Source: Rostratula benghalensis (taxonomy: Eukaryota; Chordata; Aves; Charadriiformes; Rostratulidae). Taken from it: 64,000 nt of DNA. Below the pieces are notes generated by a model. The model saw only the letters and a program-made list of their open reading frames with translations, was not told the origin of the DNA and did no database searches. The position numbers were made by a program, and so were the translations under genes. The stretch is taken from contig VXAI01000176.1 of the NCBI GenBank assembly GCA_013399305.1, positions 1,220,396-1,284,395 of the forward strand. The letters run 5' to 3'. Shown piece by piece: positions 1 through 11,900 of this stretch. Numbering within the stretch: the first letter of the stretch is position 1; each line of letters begins with the position of its first letter.

Positions 1-1380
1 TGTGATCAAAACCAGAAGTTGCAGCAACAAGTGGTGTGCCCATTCACCCCAGTGAGGACTCACCAGTCCAGCAGCATTCCCATGGGATTTCAGCACTAAT
101 GCTTGAGTAACACCAAAATATGCACATCTTGGAGATCACAACTGGGCAAATAGCCCCTATTGCATAAGTAGGTCCCTGGGGAGCAGGGCAGGGATTCCGG
201 TGCTCACTTACTGCCAGTCAGCTATTGCCCAGAACTGGTGCCAGTTTGGGTGCTGGATGGGGCACTGCAGTCCACCCACTGTGCCAGGAAGGGCAAGTAG
301 GAAGGAGCAGGGGCTAAACTCCTGCTGAACACACCCCCAGCACCATGCTGTGCCATGCCCACCTGGGGCCCCTGCCACACATGACTGCCTGGACTATGTC
401 CCATCACCTGCTTGCCCCTGAGCTGGGCTGAAGATGTGAGTGACCATCACCTCCAGCAGCCACTCTCGTTGGGCAGCCCCCCGCCACGTGCTTTGGGACA
501 CCTGATGGGCTGTTTTCCACCCTCCACTCAAAACCTGTCCTGAAAGCAGATGCACCCCATCTCCTTTCCTGTCCATCCAGGGTGGATACATGCGCTCATA
601 CCTGGCCAAAAGGAAGCCATCTGCATTAAATCCAGGACGCAGCTCCATGCCACTGCCTTGATGTCACTGTCCGCAGGAGCAGCGGCTCCTAACTCCTGGC
701 ATATGCATCCCCACATATTCAGGGACTCCAGCCCTGAACCTGTCTGGCCAAATTCAGATCCGGCTCTCCAGACCATCCACTGAGCTGCTGCTGCTCAAGG
801 TGAGTGGGCTTAAGTCCCAAGGGATGCTCCCAGCTCAGTGCTGCCATCACTCTGCCCTGGTGCAAGCGAAGCAGAGGAGAGGGAGCAGGGCATGGGCAGT
901 TATCACTGTGTGTGAACCTGTTTATCACCAGGTTATCGCGGCATGACTGACAACGGATTGCTGTCATGCTATGTGATTGTCAACCCAAGGCCACGGGCAA
1001 TGCAGGCAGCCGAGCTCAGGCACAGCTCCCGGTGGAACCACAGCCACCACAGTCCAGATGGGACAACCTCGGGGCGGATGCTCTCCCCCGAGCCGCATGC
1101 TGGTGGCACAGGGGCAAGGCTGCTAAAGCACAATGCGTTTTGTGAGGGGCTGCCCAACGAGTAGGGGATGGGGGTGCGCAAGTCCCTGGGGCACCTTCCC
1201 TAAACAAGGCAGGGGAAGCTCCCCAAAATACACCCTCGCCCACTGTGCGGGCACATCTCTGCCTCCCCCCCCCCCCCTCCCAGCACCCAAGGGATGGGTG
1301 ACTTCTTCGGGTGGGCTGAGTGGGGGTGTGCGCGGCACCAGCTCACCCTGAGACAGGGCACCCTGAGTATTCTGAGGACA
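1..1380. other. 5' flank without recognised gene
   Basis: No coding exon or known repeat was recognised here. Short overlapping open frames on both strands share no protein-like features. A 13-base C homopolymer lies at 1265-1277. A consensus-like splice donor (AAG before GTGAGT, donor at 800) exists, but no convincing partner acceptor was seen. The stretch could be intergenic sequence or an intron of a minus-strand gene starting in the neighbouring GC-rich island. Confidence 0.5.
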
Positions 1381-1576
1381 CCCCACATCCCCGGTACCCC
1401 AGGTACCCCTGGCACCCTAGCACCGAGGGAACCCCAGCACCCCGTACCCCCGCAGTCCGGGCCGTACCTGGGGAGCCGCAGGCATGGGGGTGAGGGGCCG
1501 TACCAGCCCGAGCGCAGTGGTGGAGGGGGTCCCGGGGCTCCCCGAGGCCCCACAGCCACTGGAGCCGCAGCAAGCC

Positions 1577-1640
1577 GAGGAGGAGGAGGAGAACGAGGAG
1601 GAGGAGGAGGAGGGGGGAGAAGGAGGAGGAGGAGGAGAGT
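1577..1640 (+). repeat. GGA-rich purine tract
   Basis: An almost pure purine run of GAG/GGA triplets lies on the plus strand, followed by a second looser tract at about 1720-1763. Such polypurine/polypyrimidine stretches are common in CpG-island promoters and can adopt non-B structure. The absence of stop codons in this composition creates long spurious open frames on both strands. Confidence 0.8.
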
Positions 1641-1652
1641 TTGGGGGCCCCT

Positions 1653-1665
1653 CGGGAAATGTAGT
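1653..1665 (-). promoter_or_regulatory. ZNF143/Staf-type motif (minus orientation)
   Basis: Read on the minus strand, the sequence is ACTACATTTCCCG, an exact match to the degenerate promoter motif ACTAYRNNNCCCR associated with ZNF143/Staf. It lies inside the GC-rich island, 28 bases from a second copy in the opposite orientation. Binding is inferred from the motif only. Confidence 0.6.
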
Positions 1666-1693
1666 CGTGCCCCATGTGCGAGGCGGCGCGGGG

Positions 1694-1706
1694 ACTACAA
1701 GTCCCA
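1694..1706 (+). promoter_or_regulatory. ZNF143/Staf-type motif (plus orientation)
   Basis: The plus-strand sequence ACTACAAGTCCCA matches ACTAYRNNNCCCR exactly, and the preceding GGG and following CAGTAC extend the resemblance to longer Staf sites. With the divergent copy at 1653-1665 it forms an inverted pair typical of promoter-proximal elements. Binding is inferred. Confidence 0.6.
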
Positions 1707-2079
1707 CAGTACAGCGGGCAGGAGGAAGGGGAGGAGGAGGCAGAGGAAGAGGAGGAGGAGCTCCTCGACCTCGACCTCGGCGGTGGCGGGGGCAGAGCCC
1801 TGGCGGGTCGCCTGTGATTGTGGTCGGGACGGGGGGAAATCCCCCCCCGAAAACACCGACTCCGCATCCTGTACCCCCCGCTCCCGGCGGTGTGGTTTTC
1901 GGCTCCTTCTTCGGCTCCTCCCCACCAGGATCCGTTCGTCCGCAGGTCTGCCGTGGTCTCTGCACTGCCGGGTCTCGCATCCCGCCGGACTGGCTCGGCA
2001 GCATCCCCGAAAAGCCCACCGCCTTGGCTCGCCCTGGTGATTTAACGCCTCCTCTATCGGCTCCCCGTTGCCCGTAGCC

Positions 2080-3460
2080 TCTTGGATTTATTTCTAGCCC
2101 TCGTTTTTTATAAGGGGGGTGGGATGGGGTTAGAATTTGTTATAGCTTCGGCTGTGCCACATCCAAGAGGGTCCTGCAAGTGCTGCTGCCTGCTGGGCTC
2201 GGAATAAAATTGCCAAAGCCCCAAGCACAGCCTGGCAGCAGCCCCCCTGAGATCTGCTTTTGGGGTAAGACCTGGACATTAGCACAATGAGGGCTGAACC
2301 AGGGCCCTGCACCTGTCCTGGAGGCAAAAGCATCTGTACAGGGAAATTAAGTGGAGGTGGAGACCCTCAAGGATTGGGCCCTGCAGCTGCTGTCCTCATC
2401 TCCTGGGAGATGATTCATGTTCTGAAAGCATCTTCTCTCTCTGCTTTCCTTCCCTTCTCCCAGCACTTAGCCTGCCAGAAGTAAATGCAACCTGACAGGG
2501 CTCAGCTACTCTGATGAAATATTTAGATGTTCCTGCCTGGAAGTGCAGCAGTGGGATTCCAGATGTCCGGGGATTGTGACTCCCCCCACAAACACACCAC
2601 ACCCAGGGATATGAGTGGTCCAGGCAGCCTGGGGTCTTCCCACCCAGAGGCCTCCTGTCCCATTGAGCTTCCCAGTACCCAAGCAAAAATACTCACCATC
2701 AAATCACCATGGTGGGGACTGGACCAGCATTTATTTCACTTAGGGTTTTATCTTCCTTTTCTCAGCCAAGCAAATAGAGCCAGGGTGTGTTATTTAGGCG
2801 AGTCACATGCTACGTCCTTTTTTTAATGATAGAACATTTATTTCCCAAAGCAGTTTCCTCCCTGGGGAGGAAGTCAGGACACCAGGACAGCTTTGACAGG
2901 AGAGCAGGCTCATGTCTCCTCCCTGGCAGGGGCTGGTCCTGGGGAGGATGCCAAGACCACAGCAGATATGTCCGCAGGCTCCCTGTGCCCGCTGTGTACC
3001 TCCCCTGGGCAGCGGCACAGCCCTTGGAAGGACCTGTCTCTCCATCCCGTTTGCCAGGATGGTGGCAGGGCTGTGTCCCTTCCTTATGTGCAGCAGAACC
3101 TGGGTACAGGAGCAACCCAGGGCGTGGGTCTGGGATGATGCTGTGCACCCAGTCAATGGCAGCACCCTAGGAGCGCTAGCGAGCCCTAATGACCCTGAGC
3201 AGTGTCACCATGAGCAGTGTCACCGGGGACCCCCAGCCACCCACTCCCGTGTGCATCCTTTGGCACAGTCACACTGCTGCTACCAGCCCTAGTCACTGAC
3301 TGCACTCCACCCAGCCTAGAGTGCTACCCAGGGGTGCAAGGGCCAGACTGCCAGATGCATTTGTGCAGAGAGAAGGGTGCTGGCAGTGCAGGGCACCCCA
3401 GTCTCTTACCAAATGGCTCTCATAGAGGGGTCAACCCCTCAGGCATCTCCGGTGCCTGGC
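2080..3460. other. Unassigned stretch between the two GC-rich islands
   Basis: A TATA-like TTTTTTATAAGGGG lies just downstream of the first island near 2105, but nothing links it to a transcript. No coding exon, RNA gene or recognised transposon was seen. Overlapping short open frames on both strands are compositional. Confidence 0.4.
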
Positions 3461-3950
3461 TGCTGGGGCTTGGGGCTGAGGCTGGGACTTGCCTTCAGCA
3501 CAACGGATGGGGCTGGGGCAGAGGCAGGAAGAAGAGCAGGGCCTGGGATATGAACACCGTCTTGAGCTGGGGCAGGGAAGGGGCCGGGGCAGGAACTAGG
3601 GTTGGGGTAAGGCAGGAGCTGGGCAGGGCAAGGACCCGGGCAGTGGCTGGGGCAGCCAAGGACAGGGACGCAGGAAGGGCAGGGGCTGGGAAAGGAACAG
3701 GGACGGGGCTTTGGGTAGGGGCAGGGCCATAGTCTGCGGCAGAGACGCGGGCAGGGGTACGGGCTAGGGCAGGACCTGGGGCAGTAAGTGGGACCTCGCC
3801 GGCACGGATAGGAGAGTGGCTGGGGTAAGCCTAAGGGCAGGGGCGAGAAGGGACGGGACAAGAACTGGGGCGAGGGTAGGGCGTGGGTGGGGCAGGCAGG
3901 GGGTGGGCATAGCCAGGGGGCCGGGCAGGGCTGCGGGGCCGGGCAGGGCG
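3460..3950 (+). repeat. Degenerate G-rich minisatellite (GGGGCAGG-like units)
   Basis: About 0.5 kb is built from diverged units resembling GGGGCAGG, GGGGCTGG and GGACAGGG, with a strong excess of G over C on the plus strand. Many G-runs of three or more at short spacing give it G-quadruplex-forming character. It runs directly into the second GC-rich island. No regular period is preserved, so an old expansion or a slippage-prone GC-skewed promoter flank is the likely origin. Confidence 0.75.
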
Positions 3951-4300
3951 CACCCGCTCGGCTCCGGCGGCGCCTCCCCCGGAGCGAGCCCCGCTGTCCT
4001 TCCCGGCCCCGAACTCCGCCGCTCCTCTCTTCCTCTGCACAGACCGTCGCTCCGTCCGTCCGGGGGCAGGTAGGGGCTTGCCTTCCCTGGGGCGTTGTTT
4101 TTTGGGCGGGTGCGGGCTCGCTGGGGCGCAGGACGGAGCCGCCGGTGCGGGTGCCGGAGGAACTGGCCCGCACTGGACGGGCGCACGCTGCTCTCGCCCT
4201 GCTCCGGCCGCGTCCATCCTTGGGGCAGAAGGAGGCGAGGCGCCCACGCGTGGTTCCGGGTGGGATGTGGGGGGAATGGTGGCGGTGAGGGGAGGAGGAC
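3880..4300. promoter_or_regulatory. Second GC/CpG-rich island, candidate PCBP3 5' promoter and first exon region
   Basis: This block is dense in CpG and GC boxes (GGGGCGG-like, GGCCGGGC repeats). It contains a consensus-like plus-strand donor, CAG before GTAGGG, with the exon edge at 4069. A transcript starting in the island and using that donor would make a non-coding 5' exon that could splice to the PCBP3 coding exons 31 kb downstream. Orientation and position agree with a PCBP3 first exon, but the link is inferred. It could equally belong to a non-coding RNA. Confidence 0.45.
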
Positions 4301-7300
4301 ACAGCCCCTGTGACAAGGAGGCAGCTCCCGGTGCGGTATCACTCCGGGAACAAGCCCAGGAGAGGGAGGCGAGCACCTTCCAAACCTAGGGTGGCTCCAC
4401 AGAGCAGCGGGTCCCCCCGGTCTCTTTCCCGAGGGGCTCAGCCTCATGCTCTTCTGCTTCCCCGGGTGTGCGTCTCTGCAAGGCTGCCGAGACTTTTCCA
4501 TTCCTGACTCCCAGCCCACAATGCTGCTTGACTCAACAAGGGCTGGCCTCTGCCGAAGGAAGACCCAGAGTGCTGTCCCTGTGGCCCGGGACCACGAGGA
4601 GGATTGCCAAGGGAGGTGACTCGCCAAGGCCCCCGTCTGCTGCTGCAGGGAGAGTCGCATGTGGGGACTGGTGATGGCAGGGATGCCGTGCAGGCGAACC
4701 CTGGCCGTTGGCTTTGAGGTGGTGGCTTTTGGTTGTGATCATCCTGCAGGGTCCCGCTGCTGTCAGTCTAGTGGCCATTTCTCAGCCCCAGCTCCAGGTG
4801 TGCTGGGTGCCAAGCACCCACCAACCCAGATGGGGCAGGTGCAGCCCCAGCATCAGTGCTGGGGAGGAGGAGCAGGGGAGGGGAAAGGAAAGGGAAATGA
4901 AAGAGGCCCAGGCCTTGTTTCTGGAGCACACGTCTCCAAACTTGTACTGCAGTTGTGAAAATCATCTGCAGGGAGCCTGTTTCCCCAGCCAGGACTTTTC
5001 TGTCCTTCCTCCAAAATCGGGCTGGTTCATGCCCGTGAGGGATGACAGGGTGCCCTGCCTTGGAGTTGCTCCCTTTTCCCCCTGAAACCATTAGCCCCCA
5101 TCACATGGAACTGGGTCAAGAGGGGTAGATTTAGTTGTGTATTCACCCCTGGGCAGCAAGCAGCATTTATTGTCCAGCCCCTTCCAGCAAGTCCCCCAAG
5201 GGTCTTGGTGAGGCTTTGATGACCCATCCTGGGGAGAGGGAGGCCCATGCCACCCTCCTTGCAGCAACCCAGTCCTGTGCTGCATCCTCTGGCAGCCACT
5301 GCACTGCAGAGCATTCCCACTCCAGTGTGGGTGCTGCATGGCACCCCAGGAACGGCACAGAGCCCCACAACGCAGGGCACCCTCCCCCTTCTTGCAGCAC
5401 CGTGACCCTAGGGCAGATGGGGCAGCTTGAAGGCCTGATGCCCCAGGGGCTCCCATAGTCCCCAGTGTGTGGCGTGAAGCCAGGTGCTGCAGCCATGCGT
5501 GGTGGAGCAGGTGTCCCAGGCTTTCCTGTCCTGCAGCCGTGGTATCTGCACACTCCCTGTCCTTGCAAGAGAAGACAGCGTCTGCACATCCCACCAGATG
5601 TGGTAGCAAGGGAGCGTGTGGTCCTGGTGGGAGGTGCATCAGACAGTACTGTGTGCCAAGGTCTTGGGGGAGCTTGGGAGATGGTCTCTGAGGGTGGAGG
5701 GCATGGATAGCAGCACCTAGTGCTGACCATTTCCAGCTGTAAGCAAGCAGCCTGGGGATGGAGAGCCCTGGGGGAGGTGAAGAAGGCACCCAAAATCTCT
5801 GTGACCTGTTCCACGCTTTCTAGGAGCACTTCCACAGCAGCCTCTGGGAGAATGTGAGAGGGGAAACCCCTGTCTGAGCTTGCTTTAAATTGTAGCCAAG
5901 GAGGTGTAGCTCTGCTGTGAAATTTAGGGGAGGCCCTACTGGGTGCCAAAACTGCTTCCAGACTCTGTTGGGGTAAGATGAGTGATGAAGACCCCTGTGC
6001 ATCCTGAGCCCTGGGTCCAATGGGGCTGCAGTGGGCGGTTCCAGCCCAGATTAGTTGGGTACAAATACAGCCTCTGGCTTATTTCCCTTCTCTTTACAAA
6101 GGCCCCAGGAGTGTGTGGGGTTGTTTTGGGGCTGGGGCTGGAGCTGGTGTGCCTGCATGGTGAGGCTGGGGTGCTGCAGCCACCCCTGCATGTGTGGTGT
6201 CCCTCCTACCAGACGGAGTCTGAGGAGGGGGAAGAAACGTCCCAAGATCTGCAACCCTGGCTGCCGCAGGTCTGCTGGCAGTGCTCTGCTCTGGTCCTGC
6301 TGGAGTCAGGTGGGGAGGGAGCGTGGTTCAGGCAGCTGCTGGCTGCCTTGGCTCTCTGCTGGAATCTCTGCTTCTTCACCCTGCTAACTAGGTAGTTGAA
6401 TTAGCAGTGCAGGGGCAGGGTTGGGGACATCCTTCACCTTCCTGCCCCATCCCAATGCAGCAATGTGGAAATACGTCCACTTTTCATCAGGTTGGAAGGC
6501 AAGCAGGGTGCTAGCACCTCTCTGATTCTTTGGGGAAAACAGAAAGAAGAAAAGCTCTTTTTAAGATGGTACATCCTTCCTTTGAGTGTCCCCGAGAGGC
6601 TGATTTCTGTCAAGGAGAGAATATGGGATTTTTCTGCAGACAGGTCCCCCCATTTCGGAAAAGTCCATGGAGACTCTGCGCACCCTATTGATGGGGAGCC
6701 CTTTACAGGAGCTAGGGATAGTCAGCAATTTTCTAAATTAAGCAGGCACTCTGGAGTGCAAAAATCAAAATATTTCCTCTGAAAATGGTGAAACAAAGCG
6801 CTTCAAATTTTTCACCTTATTTTTTCAGTTGCTTCTTCCCTTTGCTGAACCCCAAATTCTGGCCTGTTTTCTGGGCAGGCTTTGTGTGATGAGACACGCA
6901 GAAGAACAATGCCATTGCCCAACTGGGGAGGATGCATTTCCACTCCCCTTTGGTCCAGCAGCAGCCCATCACCAGGGTCTCTTGGCATACCCTCCCCCTG
7001 GCCTTCTCAGAGGAGCATTGGTGCTGTGCCTGCAAAGTTTGGTGAGTGCATATTACAGGGGAAACCCAGCATCAACTGGAGGAGAAAGAGGGTCGACAGG
7101 AAAGGGAAAGCAGCTGGACTGTCCCAGGAAAGGGTTAATTCTGGAGCTCCAAATGTGGTATCCTACAGCTGACTGCTTTGAGTAAAAGCTTTTTTGGCTG
7201 GGTTTCAAGGGCAATGCTGGAGGATGACTCATGCATCCGTGCCACCAAGGAGTGAACCCTCTTGTCCAGATTTTCACAGTCCAAGGTGATGGTTTCCTGA

Positions 7301-8070
7301 AAATACAAGTGCCCTGGAGTACCCCAGTCTGGTGGCTCTAGGTTTAGGTGCTTCCCAGCACTGCTAGGGCCATATTGTTCTTAGGGAATTGGGGTGATGG
7401 CATCTCCGGCATGGGTGCTGGGTGATGCTGAAATGCCTGTGTGGGTGTCCCCAGGATGGGGACCTGCTGTGGCGGGCACAGGACACATGACCAGCACAAC
7501 CTGTCTGCACTCAGCTCGGGATGGGAAAGGAGCAAGGTCTTTTCTTAAAAGCCACTAAATGATAATAACTTAAGCAATGCATTTGGAGGCATAAGTGACA
7601 TACTGCTGCAAGTGAAGGTAGCAAATGCTCCGCTTATTCCTCATGTTAGCAGCTGAGCTGCTGCTTGTGGAGAGGTTTCTCATCCCCAGGCTGCAGCTTT
7701 GCTCTGTGCATGGTTTGGCACTCCCCCCGAAGTATTCATAGAGAACACTGCATGGACACAGGACTCACGGATGTTCTGGCCCCAGCTGGCATGGGGCTGG
7801 GGGTGCTGCTGTGGGTCTCTACCTTGAAACCCTGAAATCTTGAAACCTTTTCCCATGTGCAAACACACCACGACATGGGCTCTGCCCCCCAGGTACCCTT
7901 ACATCATGGTTACACACCTCCTGTTGTGACATCTTTGCTCCAATACCCTTGTGAGGATTTGGGGGGGCTTGCTGCTGGAGCACCTAAGTGCCTTGCATTG
8001 CGTCAGGGCACGTTGTTTGGAGGATGCTTTCACCCCAGCACAACCTGACTCTTGTCCATTTTGTCTGCAG

Positions 8071-8162
8071 GGCAAGAGAGCCGCCCAACGGGCTGGACTG
8101 TCACCTTCCTACACTGCCAGATGTGCCTCTGAGTCACGCTGCACAGGGGATTGGCCCTGGGG
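8071..8162 (+). other. Candidate non-coding/alternative exon
   Basis: The interval is bounded by a strong acceptor, with a CTGAC branch-like motif about 24 bases before a T-rich tract ending in CTGCAG at 8070, and by a donor GTAAGG at 8163. The 92-nt interval keeps several CpGs in a CpG-poor region. It has no recognised protein content. Intronic pseudo-exons with good splice signals are common, so this is a hypothesis. Confidence 0.2.
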
Positions 8163-11100
8163 GTAAGGAGGCAAAAAGGTCCATGGCTGCCCGGGGGACT
8201 TCATGCGTGATGATGTCTTGTCCCTGCCCCGCACAAGTCGTGCCAGCTGGTCATAAGGCCAGGCCAGACCAGCTCTGTGCTGCTGAGGGATGGTGTGTGA
8301 CAGCTGCATACCCTCCCTCTTATCCAAGTGATGTTAGGAAGCTGGATGATCTATGATGAGGTCCCCACTGCCCATCATGCTCCTGAAATGATAAGAATGA
8401 GGACTTTTGGCAATGGCAGTGGATGGATCGAGTTTCTAGTGCCTGAAGTTAACCTCTCCTCCCTTTTGTCTGTTTTGGGAAGTCCCATAGGAGAGCCCCT
8501 TCTGGTGTGCAGACAGAAAACAGAGGGCTTGGAAAAAAATTGAGGTTTCAGGATGAAAGTATTTCAAGCCAGGCAGCCTAATCTGGCTCTGGAGTGGCCT
8601 TGCTTGGGGTAGGAGCTGGACCAGAAACCTCGAGAATCTCACAGCCTGATTTGCTCTGTGTCTCTGGCCTTCCTTCAAACAATGAAATGATTCACTGTTT
8701 AAAGGCTTTTATTTTACTGATAACATGAAAGCAATGTTTTGTGGTGCTCTAGAGAAGAGACCCCAAGGTCCCATGATGAGGCAGGGCAGGTTGGCCTCTC
8801 CGCTGTGATATGTTTGCCCGTGGCCACTCCATGAAACGCACCTCAGGAATCTTGAGAATCTGCAAAGCCCAAAGCCAGGGGGCAAAATCCATACGTTTCT
8901 GACACCTCGTAGCAATGGGGGAGATGTTGGGAGTGTGGTTATGTTGGATGTTTTGTGTCAGCGAAGGAGAATGCCTTGGGGATGCCCAGGATCAGTGACT
9001 GCCACTTGGGCAAGGGGACCCCACTGTCAAGAATGTGGTCAGGACGTTTAACTGCAGACCGTTCAGCAACCAGACAGCTGATGTGCCCAGGACAGGCCTG
9101 GCAAGCCCCTTGTCTTTCCTTGTAGCTGGTTTGTTGTGTTACACCTTGGCTGGGACTTCACCAGGCTCTGCCGGCCATCCACACTCCTCCATCATGGGAC
9201 CAGGGTGCAAACCATGTCTGTACATGTCTGTACAGAGTCTGTACAGTCTCTGTCCTTGCTCTAGGTTGCAGGTTCCTCCTTTCAAGCACTTATGAGAGCT
9301 AACATGCCTGTCGTTGACAGCTCTCCCTGTTGTGGCTAGAAAATACCCCACAGTTTTGCGAGTACAGCTGACAATATCTGGCGAGACATTTCTCCCTTGC
9401 AAGCATGCAGGAGTAGTTTTGCCAGCCCTTAAGCAATGGAAGAGGGGCAATGATAAAGAAAGGATGGAAGGGAAAAGAACAACAGATGAGAACAGAGTAT
9501 GTTGCTGACGTCCTTGCTTTTGGTTGGCTCTGAAGCAGAAAGAAAATGAACCAGGCAGGGGGAGGGTAGAGGAGAGGGGGGACACACTGGAGGGCTGGCT
9601 GCTTTCAAACAGCCCCAGGAGCAGGACCATGCTGTGCAGGCCATGGGGTCTCCTTGGACTGACTTCTGCCTTGAGCTTTTCTGGGCAGAAGCACCATTTT
9701 GAAAGGCATTGGGTGGGCTTAGCAATGGGTGATGTTCTGGACAGCTGCTGGTGGCATGTGCTGCTGGGCCTTGGCTCTGGTTTGAATGCTTTGACATCGG
9801 CACATAACGTCACCACTAATCCTTTTAGTGATGTTAAGTGTTAGTGTTGGAGAGAGCACATTTGGTTCTCCAAATCCTATCCTGAGGACCTAAACTAGCC
9901 CACTCCAATCGACCTAATCCCTGTTGTTCCCCAAAGGTGAGGAAAGACCAAGGATTCCACTGCAGATGGTCTGTCTCATCCCAGTGGCTCCTCCTAAGGC
10001 TTCCTAAGACCACCAAGGACCTCTCATGTGCAGCAAAACCTCAGCCTTTTGTAGTTGCCACTCACTCTGGAAGTTTTAAAAATGCACCAGATGTGATTTT
10101 CCCCAAGGAGAACCTGCTGCTGTGTTTCCTTGGGTAGGGCACTTAGCTTGTTGTGACCTGAATAGAATGTCTACTTGTCCCAAAGCCAGTTCTCCACTGG
10201 GTACCCAAACCCCTGGCTCTGCCTCTTCCACTCTAGGGGATGCTGGGCTCCCTCTGGACGTAGTGGACACTGCTGGTGTTTGCCAGAAGGAGGAAAAGGC
10301 AAAACACTGAACTTCACCTCCTCGCCAACTGATTTGTCCTCTGGGGGATTAGTCCCCTTCCCTGGCTTACTGTGGGATTTGCAGTCGCTCCATCTGCTCA
10401 AGCCTGCAGATCAGCAGGTGCTGGGGAGGAGGGACCAGAGTCCAACTGCTGTCTCTACTCGGGCATCCCAGGCAAAGCCAGCTGTGGGTTTGCACCCCAG
10501 ATTGGGCCTTTCTGGATATATGTGTCAGAAAGGATCAAAAAAGCCCAGAACTATGTGGGTGAAAATCTCATTTGTGACGTGGTTTAAACCTGAGGGCGTA
10601 TGTCATTGGAGCTGATGAAGATTGTGGGGAGCAATGGCAAGTTTTTTAAGCTATTGTTGGCTGGTAGAAATCCTTTATGGTGTTTGAGGAACTCTCCTCC
10701 CACCCAGGATGATCCCAAGGAGATGATTGCCTTGTAAAACCTCCTTGGCCTTTCGGAAAGCAGGTGGGGAGGAAGCATATTGATGCGGGTATTCCTCGGT
10801 GAACCCATGACATGCCTGACACGGATTTGGGGGTAAATGGGAGGAGGTTTGGCAGCTCACAAGCAATTTTAGAGCCAGGTTTTATGGAGGGGAAAAACAG
10901 GAGGTGGTAGGGGTGATGCAGAGCTCTCCCGTTTCCTGCTCTGTCACTTCTGTCTCATCACCAGGTGCTGTTTGAAGGTAACAAAGAGGCTCGAGGTAAC
11001 TTAGGGAAAAGCTGATGACAAGTGGGCTTACAGACTCTGGGTTTATAGGGACTGACTGAACTACGTTTGTGGAAGAGCCACAGGGGAGTTGCCGGGTGAT

Positions 11101-11874
11101 GCTGGGGGCCAGAGCTTTGCCAAGTGCCATCCTGCTCCCAGGCTGTGTGTACTATGGGACAGGGGAGCCTTTGTGTATGCCCAGATCTTAGGCAAGAACA
11201 GGTCTAGTATGCTGCTGGACCCATGCATGTACTAAGCTACTGCCTTTTTGGCAGGCGTGGGGCTGCATGGAACTACATCAGAATCCCCCTGGGGATGCTT
11301 CCGGTAGGGCAGCTCTCAGAAAGCACCAGCTTCTCTTCTAACGTTGCAGAAAATCATACAGAGGGGAGCTCCAGGCAGCAGAGATGAGATGCTGAGATGC
11401 CAGAACTATCCCTATCCCACTTACCCACAGCTGCAGAGCCTGAGGGTGGGGCTAGTTTTGGCCCTCTGTCTCTGTTTTCCTTCCCTTGCTGTTTCACCAG
11501 GAGTACCAATGGAGGCTGCCAGGTGTCAGCTCAGAAATCTTTTAACTTTACCTCATCTCCCCAAATGAACAATGTCTCCGCTCATTAGGTATCCACCCAG
11601 GGGGCAGATGTCAGCTCTGCCCGTGGCTTTTCTCAGCTCATCTCTGCTGAGACTCTTGATGGCTTCAGAGCGCTCAGGTCCCATCACATCACACCGGCTC
11701 CTGCCTGCAGGGCTGCCCACTCTGCCTGCCCAGTGGCCATGCCATCCCAGCAGTGGCTCACCTATGCCCCCCCCCCCACCTTGTGTTCATCCCCTCCCCC
11801 TCATGAGAAGTGGGGTTTTGAAGGGTGTTTTGTTAAAAGGCTGGAAAATAATGGTCACCGGTGGTACATGCATG

Positions 11875-11900
11875 GTGTGTGTGTGTGTATGTATGTGTGT
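11875..11900 (+). repeat. GT-rich microsatellite
   Basis: A short GT dinucleotide run is interrupted by GTAT units. It is simple sequence with no further assignment. Confidence 0.8.

Larger units (their letters stand above)
1430..2080. promoter_or_regulatory. GC/CpG-rich island, probable promoter (possibly bidirectional)
   Basis: This block is much richer in G+C and CpG than its flanks. It contains purine-rich GGA repeats and two divergent ACTAYRNNNCCCR-type motifs at 1653-1665 (minus) and 1694-1706 (plus). That motif class is the ZNF143/Staf site, known to be concentrated close to transcription starts of CpG-island genes. A consensus-like minus-strand donor (CAG before GTACGG, exon edge at 1468) lies about 190 bases on the minus-strand side of the motifs, which would fit a divergent minus-strand first exon. 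Strong plus-strand donors are lacking inside the island. It may drive PCBP3, an upstream divergent gene, or both. Promoter identity is inferred from composition and motifs only. Confidence 0.6.

Noticed and set aside
1294..2040. Long open frames on both strands (up to about 250 codons) across the first GC-rich island
   Set aside because: They arise from GGA/GAG triplet composition with few stop-capable triplets. Overlapping frames on both strands are equally open, and the products are low-complexity Gly/Arg/Glu or Leu/Ser strings without domains.
3439..4660. Minus-strand open frames of 180-300 codons rich in Pro, Cys and Ser
   Set aside because: They are reading products of the G-rich minisatellite and CpG island. 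Several frames are open at once, and no conserved motif is present.
5091..5949. Minus-strand open frames of 230-260 codons
   Set aside because: Two overlapping frames are open, with composition like translated intron and no recognisable domain or splice structure.
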